From: CAZOWM01 sp964583615
GTDB lineage: Bacteria; Spirochaetota; B62-G9; DRHN01
DNA: 64,000 bases
NCBI GenBank assembly: GCA_964583615.1
Contig: CAZOWM010000014.1
Location: 1 to 64,000 of the forward strand
Direction: 5' to 3'
Under the pieces are notes generated by a model, which was not told the origin of the DNA, ran no database searches, and worked only from the letters and a program-made list of their open reading frames with translations. Made by a program: the position numbers and the translations under genes. The stretch's first letter is position 1. Each line of letters opens with the position of its first letter. Shown here piece by piece: positions 8,699 to 18,700 of this stretch.

Positions 8699-8944
8699 TT
8701 TTATCTATCAATTTTTAATCATATGTAGAAATAGTGGTCGTATTTAATCAAACCTGTATTGGTGGGATCAATCCGTTCTCGATCGACGCGTGCATTCACA
8801 GCAGACGTGGACAGATATCTCGCCGATACTGTTGGTTTCCCATCGGGGCTCGGAATTCTCAATAATCTATTTTGGAGGATACTATTACATTTTCCCAAAT
8901 AGTAGTATGGAAAAGCAATGCCTTTCTAATCTCGCCTTTGTTCC
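8699..8944. other. Intergenic region with no recognisable gene
   Basis: Only short open frames without family-like sequence or a ribosome-binding site occur here. The AT-rich part next to 8700 probably contains the minus-strand promoter of the corrinoid operon, but no convincing -35/-10 pair stands out. Confidence 0.4.
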
Positions 8945-9241
8945 CTACTTGATCCGACCTGACCGTATCTCTTCCCTGTGCTCGATCATTCTTCCGATGA
9001 TGTAGAAAGCGAGAATGCCTCCGTAGGTAATGATGACCCAGCGGATTGTCGTTTCGGAAAAGTCGCCTACACGGAGCACGACGATCAGGAAAAAGACGAA
9101 GGTGAAGACCAGGGCCATGAAGGAGCGGGCAGTGGAACGGCCGGAGTTCGCCACCCGTATCCAGGTGATCGCGGCAAAGAGGATCACCACGGTGACGCCG
9201 ATTTCGAAGATCCAGATCAGAACATCATGAAGCACATCCAT
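8945..9241 (-). CDS. Small membrane protein of unknown function
   Basis: A 98-residue product with three hydrophobic helices: about residues 8-27 (LIWIFEIGVTVVILFAAI), 41-60 (SFMALVFTFVFFLIVVL) and 69-86 (WVIITYGGILAFYII). It ends in a charged tail, IEHREEIRSGRIK. No family is recognised. A GGAGGG site precedes the ATG at 9241. It is monocistronic as far as can be seen. Confidence 0.7.
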   Translation of the reverse strand: MDVLHDVLIWIFEIGVTVVILFAAITWIRVANSGRSTARSFMALVFTFVFFLIVVLRVGDFSETTIRWVIITYGGILAFYIIGRMIEHREEIRSGRIK

Positions 9242-9333
9242 TTTTGTCCCTCCTTATCAATGATATAAGATTTTACCATCTCTCGACGGAGAGTCAAGGT
9301 ATATCGGTTGTATGAAAACCTTCGTTCCACGCG

Positions 9334-9356
9334 CCGAAACTCAGGTTTCGGTTTTC
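9334..9356 (+). terminator. Terminator-like hairpin
   Basis: CCGAAAC (9334-9340) and GTTTCGG (9345-9351) form a perfect 7-base stem with a 4-base loop followed by TTTTC. It lies between the small membrane protein gene and the PadR remnant. No intact plus-strand gene ends just before it, so its origin is unclear. Confidence 0.35.
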
Positions 9357-9495
9357 GAGACGCGCACAGGCTGTGGAAAATCCCGCTCTATGTCCATTCG
9401 CTTGGGTAAGGCGCCCATTGAGGCACCACGGTGCAGCGACATTGTGGGACAAAGGCGCATTCCTGTCTATCATTGGACATTTACAGAGGCATACA

Positions 9496-9801
9496 GCTGA
9501 GCGCCCCACACTTCGCATAGAGCTCCTGTTGAAGCTCTTTTTCGGACATTTAGTCCCGGCACAAAACCTGATTCAGAAGGTCGAGGATGAAAAACGCTTC
9601 TGTGAGCGCACGCTCGAAACATTTGATCAGATAGAGCATCATGTAAAATCAGTTACATCTGGGAAAAAACTCACGGGAGTACACTACTGGCTCATAACAC
9701 TCCGCTACGGACAGCACTCTTACAAGGCTGTACGTACGTGGTGTGAAGAAACATTGGAGATTCTTAAAAAATCAGATGAAATGACAGGAGAGAAAAAATG
9801 A
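9496..9801 (+). pseudogene. C-terminal remnant of a PadR-family regulator
   Basis: From about 9496 the frame reads LRIELLLKLFFGHLVPAQNL, then a long helical stretch and YWLITLRYGQHSYKAVRTWCEETLEIL. This is the typical helical C-terminal domain of PadR-type transcription regulators. The N-terminal winged helix is absent: the sequence upstream in this frame is unrelated and arginine-rich. The stop overlaps the next ATG (ATGA, 9798-9801), preserving an old operon junction with a flavodoxin-like gene. Loss of the DNA-binding half makes it non-functional as a repressor. Confidence 0.75.
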
Positions 9802-9950
9802 AGATCGTCATATTCGGTGGAAGCCCGAAAGGTGAAACAAGTGTGACAATGCAGTATGTGAAGTATATTCAGCAGGAGTTCCCACAGCACGAATTTACGA
9901 CATTCCAGGTGGCTCGGCGAATACATCTCAATGTTTTGGTGAATGAATAA
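9798..9950 (+). pseudogene. N-terminal remnant of a flavodoxin-fold NAD(P)H oxidoreductase
   Basis: The 50-residue product begins MKIVIFGGSPKGETSVTMQY, the first strand and phosphate-binding loop of FMN-dependent flavodoxin-like oxidoreductases, and continues YVKYIQQEFPQHEFTTFQVARRI. It then passes into a few unrelated residues and a TAA at 9948-9950. The family usually exceeds 180 residues, so about three quarters is missing. It shared an operon with the PadR gene. Confidence 0.7.
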
Positions 9951-10212
9951 TATATCCCGTATTTTCCCGATGAAGGATGTATACGGAGACCAGGAATGCG
10001 CATCACATTGACGGCGAGTGCCGTAAGGGGAGTCGAAGTTTCACGAAAAAAATACTGTATTTTATCTTGACAAAAGGAGATAGAGGAATACCATAAAATT
10101 GAAGGTACTGTAAGGAAAAAGTGACACCCGTCTTTGATTTTTCGTTGCTGTTCAACAGTTAAGATCTTTTCTGTTCTCTCATTTGTCCGATAAAGGATAT
10201 GCAGGAGAGAAG

Positions 10213-10845
10213 ATGCGAAGAAAGCTTCTGGTCATAATCTTCGGTGCGATCGCGGTGTATGTTTTGGGGTGCACTGCGGGCCCCGGAGGCCCGGATCTCC
10301 CCGATCCGGATACGCCTGTTCTACACGTTTCACCAACTGAGCTTGATTTCGGCGACTCGGAAATAACCCTCCTATTCGAGATTGAAAACTGGGGCGAGGG
10401 GGTTTTGCACTGGGAGTTTTGTTCCCCGAGCTCATGCATAGATTGCTGCTCTACAAGCGGGTGCACGTCCACAAACACCACGATAAGCGGCTCCACGACC
10501 ACTGAAATCGATGAGATCACTGTCACCCTTTCCCGAATAGACAAGCCCGGGGCCTACGAGCACTACATCGATGTGAACTGTACGGATAGCGGGGGTATTG
10601 AAATCGTGACAGTCAGGTTCGTGATTTTGGAACCGACGGTGCGGGTCTTCGGGAACGTGACGGATNNNNNNNNNNNNNNNNNNNNNNNNNNNNNNNNNNN
10701 NNNNNNNNNNNNNNNNNNNNNNNNNNNNNNNNNNNNNNNNNNNNNNNNNNNNNNNNNNNNNNNNNATTATATTCAAGATAAGATCATCAAGCAACAGGGT
10801 CAGGACTGGGACCTCAGCTTCCCGATGACGGCAGAAGGCGACTGA
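10213..10845 (+). CDS. Lipoprotein of unknown function (interrupted by assembly gap)
   Basis: The start MRRKLLVIIFGAIAVYVLGC gives a signal sequence with lipobox VLGC; AGGAGAG precedes the ATG at 10213. The mature part begins with a Pro/Asp-rich linker, then PVLHVSPTELDFGDSE...FEIENWGEGVLHWEF. This is a beta-sandwich of the kind seen in bacterial choice-of-anchor/Abnormal-spindle-like domains, with an unusually Cys-rich loop (CSPSSCIDCCSTSGC). The gap 10666-10765 is a nominal 100 N, so the reading frame behind it (ending DWDLSFPMTAEGD, TGA 10843-10845) may or may not belong to the same gene. Likely anchored to a membrane from the periplasmic or outer side. Confidence 0.6.
   Translation: MRRKLLVIIFGAIAVYVLGCTAGPGGPDLPDPDTPVLHVSPTELDFGDSEITLLFEIENWGEGVLHWEFCSPSSCIDCCSTSGCTSTNTTISGSTTTEIDEITVTLSRIDKPGAYEHYIDVNCTDSGGIEIVTVRFVILEPTVRVFGNVTDXXXXXXXXXXXXXXXXXXXXXXXXXXXXXXXXXXYIQDKIIKQQGQDWDLSFPMTAEGD
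10666..10765. other. Assembly gap (100 N)
   Basis: Exactly 100 unknown bases, the usual placeholder for a gap of unknown length. Sequence on both sides is coding-like. Confidence 0.99.
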
Positions 10846-10939
10846 AACATCTCTGTACGGTGGCCGTTTCTCCTGATTTTTAGTAGCAGCTCTTCTTTTT
10901 CCATATCGAGTATCCTGTCCTCAATTCAGGGTGACTCTC

Positions 10940-11803
10940 ATGGTACAGCTTCGAAAAACTCAATCCAGGGTACAGGCCGATGAGTGGTTGCTTGTGCTCT
11001 CCTCGGAGTCGATTCCGTATTCCATCGAAAAAGATGAAACCGGCTGGGTGATTTACGTGGATGGCGTAAATACCGAAAAGGCCGAAAACCTGCTCGATCA
11101 GTACACAAGAGAAAACAGAGAGTGGCTTTCTGAGGAAGAACACACCGGGGGATCGAAGATCATCCTTTCCGCGCTGATCGTGTCTGCTGCACTCGTGGGG
11201 ATCTATCTCCTGATGAAGTGGAGCGAAACCAGCGGCAGGTGGTATCAGGTAGGAAGTGCGTCCGCGGAACACATCGTTTCAGGAGAATGGTGGCGCACGG
11301 TTACCGCCCTTTTCCTTCACGCAAACCTCCCGCACGTGCTCTCGAACGCTGCGTTTTGCTGGCTTTTTTGCTCTGCGGTCGTCAGGCTGTACGGAACAGG
11401 GCTCGGCTGGTTTCTTATTCTCGCCTCAGGAGCTTTTGGAAACCTCCTCACCGCATACGTGTATCGCGCAGGCCATCTCTCGGTGGGAGCGTCAACAGCG
11501 CTTTTCGGTGCTGCGGGGCTTTTGGGTGTGTGGAGGTTCAGCGCAGGAAGGAAGGTGATTTTTTTGAAAAAACGAGCCTGGGTGTACCTTGCCGCTGTGG
11601 TGGCACTCATGGCCTTTCTCGGAGTCGGAGAGAGGGTTGACCTGGTGGGGCACCTCTCCGGCGGTGTTGCAGGGTGCGTCTTCGGATATTTTTCAAACCG
11701 GCTGTTTCGTGGCCCCATCCCGAAGTCCTGGCAGCTCGTGCTTGTGTGCGTCGATTTGTGCGCAGTGCTCTTCGCCGGATTCTCTGCAATATCCTGTCTG
11801 TAA
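10940..11803 (+). CDS. Rhomboid-family intramembrane serine protease
   Basis: The 287-residue product has a soluble N-terminal region (about 1-70) that resembles a DUF2007-like domain, then six or seven membrane helices. The catalytic pair is visible: Ser185 in VGASTALFG and His238 in DLVGHLSGG. The WWRTVTALFLHANLPHVLSNA segment is the conserved L1/TM2 region. It would cleave transmembrane segments of unknown substrates in the inner membrane. The ATG at 10940 is preferred over a GTG at 10931 because AGGGTGA precedes it at proper spacing. The gene follows the gapped lipoprotein gene by 94 bases. Confidence 0.9.
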   Translation: MVQLRKTQSRVQADEWLLVLSSESIPYSIEKDETGWVIYVDGVNTEKAENLLDQYTRENREWLSEEEHTGGSKIILSALIVSAALVGIYLLMKWSETSGRWYQVGSASAEHIVSGEWWRTVTALFLHANLPHVLSNAAFCWLFCSAVVRLYGTGLGWFLILASGAFGNLLTAYVYRAGHLSVGASTALFGAAGLLGVWRFSAGRKVIFLKKRAWVYLAAVVALMAFLGVGERVDLVGHLSGGVAGCVFGYFSNRLFRGPIPKSWQLVLVCVDLCAVLFAGFSAISCL

Positions 11804-11835
11804 ACCACTAATTACAAAATCGTTATTTATTTTGT

Positions 11836-12548
11836 ATGAAAAAGGAAATGGTAACGATCGGAGACGGTGATCCGGTAAACGAGCCCTATTACGGCGATTA
11901 CACGACCATACCCGGCGGAACGCCCGCAGACTATGGGTTTACCTACGGGATTGTCGATATTCCAGGAGACGTGAACGATCATTTTGCCATTACCGCAGAA
12001 GGGTACCTGGACACCTCACCGAGCCCAGGGGGCTGGTATTCTGTTGCATTTTCTCCTGATATGGATCTGTTAGACAGAAACGAGGACGGCGGAATCACGG
12101 TAGAGTGGCAGGTGCGGTACCCGTCGGAGCCTGTGTACGTTTATCCATACAGTCAGTACAGAGAGCTCAACAAACTGTACATTGCTCTGGTGGATGAAAA
12201 CGACGAGCTGACGTACCGGTTCATGTACAGACCGCTCACCGCTCCCCCGGAGCAGCAGACAGTCGACATGGAGCTGACCCTCGGAGAAACGAAGCTTGCA
12301 GAAGTGAGAACAAGAAAACTCGTTCCCTACGGTCTGAGCGCGGACTGGATCAAGTTCAAGGCCGAATCACGTCCACGAACATCAAAATCTTCATGGATCA
12401 CGACGGAAACGGGTATGTTCAGTACATCGATGTCGCAGACGAAACCCACTCGCGTTTCAGGAAGCTTCACTTTCTGTACAGAACAGGGGAAGGCCTAAAA
12501 AATTACTTCATGTACGTGGACGCGCTCTCGGTGTACCCGATTGAATAA
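11836..12548 (+). pseudogene. Frameshifted, 5'-truncated secreted-protein gene
   Basis: The frame from 11836 reads as an extracellular beta-sandwich-type sequence (YYGDYTTIPGGTPADYGF..., DMDLLDRNEDGGITVEWQVRYP) down to SADWIKFKA at about 12363. After that it becomes Ser/Thr/Arg-rich nonsense ending at 12498. In the -1 frame the sensible sequence resumes at once (ITSTNIKIFMDHDGNGYVQY...) and ends FMYVDALSVYPIE at TAA 12546-12548. A single-base indel near 12360-12375 explains this. There is no signal peptide or ribosome-binding site at the apparent start, so the 5' end is missing too. A strong terminator follows at 12582. The family is not recognised. Confidence 0.7.
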
Positions 12549-12581
12549 GAGGGTGAATGTCGAAGTTCGAGAGAGAAAACC

Positions 12582-12616
12582 AAAACAGGACCAGTGCAGC
12601 ACACTGGTCCTGTTTT
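12582..12616 (+). terminator. Strong Rho-independent terminator
   Basis: AAAACAGGACCAGTG (12582-12596) is perfectly complementary to CACTGGTCCTGTTTT (12602-12616): a 15-base stem with a 5-base loop, flanked by A and T runs so it could work in both directions. It closes the transcript of the frameshifted gene upstream. Confidence 0.85.
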
Positions 12617-12656
12617 GTATCTGATTATTGGGAAAAGAGATATGGATGCGTTATAC

Positions 12657-12672
12657 TTCTATTATAATAGAA
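12657..12672 (+). promoter_or_regulatory. Perfect palindrome overlapping a TATAAT box upstream of the giant surface protein
   Basis: TTCTATTATAATAGAA is a 16-base perfect palindrome with TATAAT at 12663-12668, about 105 bases upstream of the surface-protein ATG. No good -35 lies 16-18 bases ahead. It could be a repressor site over the -10 element; this is inference. Confidence 0.35.
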
Positions 12673-12771
12673 ATAGTAATCAAGTAAGAAGGCCTTCCTC
12701 TCGGGGTGGAGTGATTGAAAAAGTGTCTTTTCGTACCTCGAGTGAAAGGTTTTTTCTGTATAAGGGGTGCA

Positions 12772-15700
12772 ATGAGAGCCCGAAAAAAGACCGGAGGAAA
12801 CACACACCGTTTCGCTGTTTTTTTTATTTTTCTTGTGGGTGTAGTGTTTTTTCTGAGTACGGGGCCCCGGTTTGCAGAGGCACAGGAGTGGTACAGCCCT
12901 GACTGGAACTTCCGGCAGGAAATCACCATACAGAGCAATCATTCCGATTTCGGCCTCACAGGAAACCTCACCGGTTTTCCGATGATCATCAAGATCACCG
13001 ATGGCAGCAACCCTCTCTTCGGGAGCGCTCAGCCCGACGGAGACGACATCCTGTTTACCGCATCTGATGGGACGACGAAGCTTGCACACGAGATCGAACA
13101 CTACGATGATACGGAAACCTCCGAACAGCTCGACGCGTGGGTGAAGGTTCCCACCTTTTACAGCGGCAGCTCCACTGTCATCTACATGTACTACGGGAAT
13201 GCCTCAGCCTCCAACCAGCAGGCTGCGGAAAATGTCTGGGATGATGATTTCAAGGGTGTGTGGCACCTCGATGAAGACGTCACGGACGAGCAGACAACCG
13301 GGAAGCACTATGACTCCACGTCCAACGATCACGACGGAAGCCAGCACGGAAACTCATGCTGGCCTGCGAGCTCGACTCCTGCTCCAAGGATGGGGAGTGC
13401 GCAGTACTTTGACGGCCTCGGAAACGGAGACGGCCTTGGAGACCTCATAAATGTTGACAACGTGACGTCGGACGGGTGGACAGGAATCACGGAAACAGCG
13501 TGGGCATATCCCCTTTCATACACCTCGGACCCGAGAATCATCTGCAAGGCGGACAGCGGTACTCCTGAAACACACATCTACTCGCTTACGCTTGACGAAA
13601 CGAGTGGAACCACAGCACGGCTCAGGGTGAGGCTGAAAACGGACACAGGGGGCGTGCCGAATCCCTACAACCAGTTCATGGGGGGCTACACTACCGGAAT
13701 AAACCAGTGGTACTTTCTCGCCTTTACCTGGGACAGCAGCACCGAGGATGCGGTTCTCTACGTCTATGCCGGCGGTGCGGAGCAGGAGATACAGACAAAT
13801 CTGAGCATCGCCGGGGACACGATTGCAGATGCCCAGGTCGTGCACGACATGATCATCGGAAACGTCAGCCTCGATGACGACCGCTGGTGGGACGGGTACC
13901 TCGACGAGATCCGTATATCGGGCAGCGCTCGTTCCGGTGAGTGGATCAGAACAGAGTACTTCAGCCAGTACGACCCCGGAAAATATCTGAGCTTCAGTGA
14001 AGAGGTCCTCATCCGGGGCACCGTGTACACTGACGAAGGGTCGATCCCCATCGGGAATGGCAGGACCGTTTCTGTTGCGATAAACGGGGGGACTGTGTCG
14101 GGAACCGATCTTTTCAGCGATGACACTGACACAAACGGAGTCTACGAGGTCCACATCCCTTCCGACAATCTGAACGCTGGAGACCGGATCATCGCCTTCA
14201 TCGACGGAGAGACACAAAAGGGCGCAGCGGTTACGGTGACGGACGGAAACAATCTTACCGGCCTCGATATCTACAAAGACTCCATCATCGCACGCCATGA
14301 CAACGCAGGCATCATGACAAACAGTATCATGGGCGAAAGTGCGGGGGGAGGGGCGCACAACGGTGACGCGGACATCCCGTATTCCTGCACCGGGTCTGCA
14401 ATCACCACAGACGACGGGACCGTGTTCCTCGTCCCTCCGGGAGAGAGCTTCTCACAGAACGATACTCTCACGCTCGGGAGCTCCTCTTCTGCTGACCTCA
14501 AACTGCTCGGCACATTCACCGCCTCAGGTACTCTACACGTGAGAGGAGACGTGCTCGGAACAGGAGAGCTTTCAGGAGGGACCGCAGGAGTCGATGTCGA
14601 CGGCTCGATTTCCATCAGCACCTACACTGCCACGAGCGGGACCACAAATGCTTCAGGAAACTGGAGCGTGAACTCCTTTACACACAGCTCAGGGACCGTG
14701 GTGCTCGACGGCTCCGGAACGCTTTCAGGAGCGACCTTCAGCACGCTCGAGATCAATGCGCCGGGACACACGAGAACACTCACCGCAGACCTCACCTTTG
14801 AAACCGCGCTTGTTCTGACCGCAGGCACCCTTGAACCGGGAAGCGGTGACCATGCGGTGGCAGGAGACTGGGACGACAGCGGCGTGGCGTTTACTCCCTC
14901 GTCAGGCACCATCATACTCACATCGGCGAATCCGGTCATCACCCAGGGTGGAACGAACAACTTTTATCACCTGAACCTTGTAAACGGGAGCTCTCTCGGC
15001 TCAGCACTGGATGTGGACGGCGACCTGACGATCTCGTCAGGCACGCTCACCACGAATGACAACGGGATCCTCATCGGTGGAAGCTTCAGCAATCTCGGGG
15101 GTTTTTCCGCAGGAAACGGGACCGTCACCTTTGACGACCCCTCCCAGGTTTCCACAATAACCGGTGAAACAGTGTTCAACAATTTCACTTCCAACACGCC
15201 AAAGGGTGGAAAGACACTCAGGTTCGAGGCAGGAAAGAAACAGACCGTGAACGGAACGTTCACCATCCTCGACTGCTCTCTCGAGAGCACAACAAAAGGG
15301 AGCCAGTGGGAAATCGACGCTTCGTCCGCGGACGTGTCGTGGACAGGGGTGGAAGACAGCTATGCACACACATCCATTTCGGCAAACGACAGCATGGACA
15401 ACGGGAACAACACGAACTGGACTTTTCCCAGCACAAACTGGGTGTGGGAAGGAGACGTGAGCACAGACTGGAATGATCCAGACAACTGGAGCCTCGGTTC
15501 GGTGCCGGACTCTTCAGGAGACGTTGTTCTCATCCCCGGGAGCGCTGTCCGAATGCCCGTTCTCACTGCCGATGTCTCGGGTGCCGGTGCACCTGGAGAT
15601 GTGACGATAGGAAGCTGGGCCACACTCGACACTGCGGGCTTCGACTTTGTTCCTGCAGGCGGCCTGTGGAACTACGGGACGATACGGCGAAAATCAGGCG

Positions 15701-18700
15701 ACACGGTCACCGGGTGGGCGTCATCCGGAACAGCGGTGTACTACGGGGAAAAGAGCACCGACGCGGACATCGAGCTCTACGCAGGAGACGACTACTACAA
15801 CCTCGTGTTCGATGGTGCAGGCATAGCCTTCACCAGCAGCGGGACGGTTGCTGTTGCGCACGATCTCACTGTGACCAACGGGACGTTTGATCTTGAAACA
15901 AACGGTATTTCTGTTGGAAACGACGTCACAGTCAGCGCAGCGGGTGAGATCAAGGCGGGAACAGGAACTGTTTCGGTGGGAGCAGACCTCTCCGGTCTGG
16001 GTACGTTCAACGGACAGAGTGCTGCAGTGGACATTGACGGTTCTGTCACGATCAACAACTACAGCGCCACAACAGGGACGACCACTGTTGGCGGCAGCTG
16101 GGATGTGGACAGTTTTGTTCACAATTCAGGGGCCGTTGTGTTCGACGGTGACGGCTCAGTAGCAGGAGAAACATTTTTCACACTCCAGATAAGCGGGGGA
16201 AGTACAACCGCATCCGGTTCACTCTTGATCGAGGACAGCCTGAGCATATCCGCAGGCGCATTGCTTTCCCTCGGGGCACATGGCTCCACGGTTCTAGGAA
16301 ACTGTACCGGAGCAGGCACGCTCCACGGTGGAAGCGCAACAGTCGACATAGGAGGAGACTTCAACCTGTCAAACTACACCGCAACAAGCGAGTCCACTTA
16401 CGTGGGCGGAAACTGGGGAGTGGCAGGCACCTTCACTCCCGGCAGCGGGAGCGTGATCTTCGACAGTAATGGCACTCTCAGCGTGAGCCCCACATTCTAC
16501 AACCTCACGATCGGGGGAGGAGCGTCTCTCGATATTCAGAACAACAGTGTGTGGATCGACGGAACATTCGAAAACCAGGGGTTTGTTTCCAGGCGCGGCG
16601 GCTCCTATGTGAGTAAAAACGACTCAGACTCAGGGACAGTGGTGTATCAGATCATGTCCGGAAACATACAGTCATATTCAGGAGACGATTACTACAACCT
16701 CACCATAGACGGTCTCGGCCAGACGTTTTCCATGGGCGATGATCTCAATGTAAACGGAAACCTCAGCATAAATGTGGGCATACTCAGCGCAAACGGCCAC
16801 ACCATTACCGTGGCAGGAAACTGGCACAACGCCGGCGCGTTCATGGCCGGGGGCGGAGCGGTTGTGTTTGACGATTCGCAGGTGATCACGACCATTTCAG
16901 GGACCACCACGTTTTACGACTTCACCTGTACCACTCCTGGAGAGACCATACGGTTTACTGAAGCAGTGACCCAGACAGTGTCAGGAACCTTTTTCATACA
17001 GGGTTCCGCACAAGACCTCATCACTCTCGAAAGCACAAATCCGTCCGTCTCATGGCGCATCAACAACTCAGGAGACTCGGAAAGCGTGTCCTATGCAGAC
17101 GTGGAGCGAAGCGATGCGAGCCCTGGAAGTGAGATAAGCGCATCCATGAGCCTCAACTCAGGGAACAACACGAACTGGAGCTTTGCGGGCCAAATCATTA
17201 CGTGGACCGGGACCACGGACACGGACTGGGGAGACAGTTCGAACTGGTCGCCTGCCGCGATCCCCGCAGGGCTCGACAGTGTCATTATTCCGGGCGGCAC
17301 TCCGAACCCGTGCGCGCTCTTCAGCGACCGTTCTGTAGAGGATCTGGAGATACAGTCAGGCGGCATCCTCGATATCAAAGGGTATACGCTCACCATCAGC
17401 GGAAGCTTTGAAAACGAGGGAACCCTGAGAAGGCACGGAATGGCAAACCCGCTCGACGATCATTTCAGCAAAACTGATGCTGACTCCGGCACGGTCGTCT
17501 ACTACAGCTCCGGCGCATATGTTCAGGATTATGGGGCCGAGGATTACTACAACCTCGAGCTCGACGGTGTTTCGATCACTATCGAGAAGGCCTGCGACAT
17601 AAACAACGACTTTGAGATGAAAAACAGCGCTGGTCTCGACACAGGATTGACAAACCGATCCGTGTCAGTGGGCGGGAGCTGGAAGAACAGTTCCGGAACA
17701 TACACCGCCAATTCGGCAACGGTCTATTTCGACGACAGCGGCAGGATATCTGATGTGTACGGGAACACCACCTTTTACAATTTCACCTGCACGACTCCTG
17801 GAAAAACCATCCGGTTCGAGGCGGGATCGAGGCAGACCATTGACAACGGCATTACCGTGCAGGGTGTTTCGGGAAACTACATTGTTTTGAAGAGCATAAC
17901 CGGTTCGCCCTGGGAGATTGACAATGCCGGAAACAGTGAAGACATCGACTATGCGGATGTGGAGGACAGCGAAGCGGCTCCTGCCGGTGGATCGGGCTTT
18001 GCAGTGGACGCGAGCAACTCCATCGACCGGGGCGATAACAACAACTGGAACTTTACCGGTTCCGCGGATTTTCTCACCTGGACCGGAACAAACAGCGCAG
18101 TGTGGAGCGATCCCGGAAACTGGGACCAGAGCGACGTTCCCGGGGTGGGAGACACCGTTATCGTCCCGAATGTTTCACCCAAACAGCAGCCTGTGCTCGA
18201 CCTGCCGTCTGCAACGATAAAAAACCTGACCATACAGACCGGCGCAAGCTTCGATACCGGCGGAAACTCCCTTACCATAACAGGCACGTATGAAAACGAA
18301 GGAACGCTCTACAGGCAGGGCAGTGATTATGTGAGCCAGACAGACATCGATTCTGGTTCAGTGCAGTACAGGACGTCCGGCGGCTCTGTTCAGAACTACG
18401 GCGATCCGGGCACCGATTATTACGAGATCGTGATAAACGGAGAATCGTTTTCTTCTGCAGGTGATCTCTCGATTGCAACGGACCTGAGTTTCTCCTCAGG
18501 CGGTGCACTGTCAATGGGCGCACACGACCTTTTTGCTTCGGGAAGTGTGACCGGCACCGGGACGCTCAACGGTGGAACAGGGAACGTTCAGGTCTCCGGT
18601 TCGATGAATATGAGCAGCTTTACCGCAACAAATGGAACAACAACCGTGTCAGGAGACTGGAGCGTGGGGGCGTTTACCCACAGCTCAGGCACGATTATTT

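Noticed and set aside
9294..9518. Minus-strand open frame of 74 codons
   Set aside because: No ribosome-binding site, no recognisable family, and it overlaps the border of the PadR remnant; its sequence is Arg/Asn-rich like non-coding DNA.
10067..10097. TTGACA as promoter for the gapped lipoprotein
   Set aside because: No -10 hexamer at 16-18 bases; the nearest AT-rich hexamer is 19 bases away and matches poorly.
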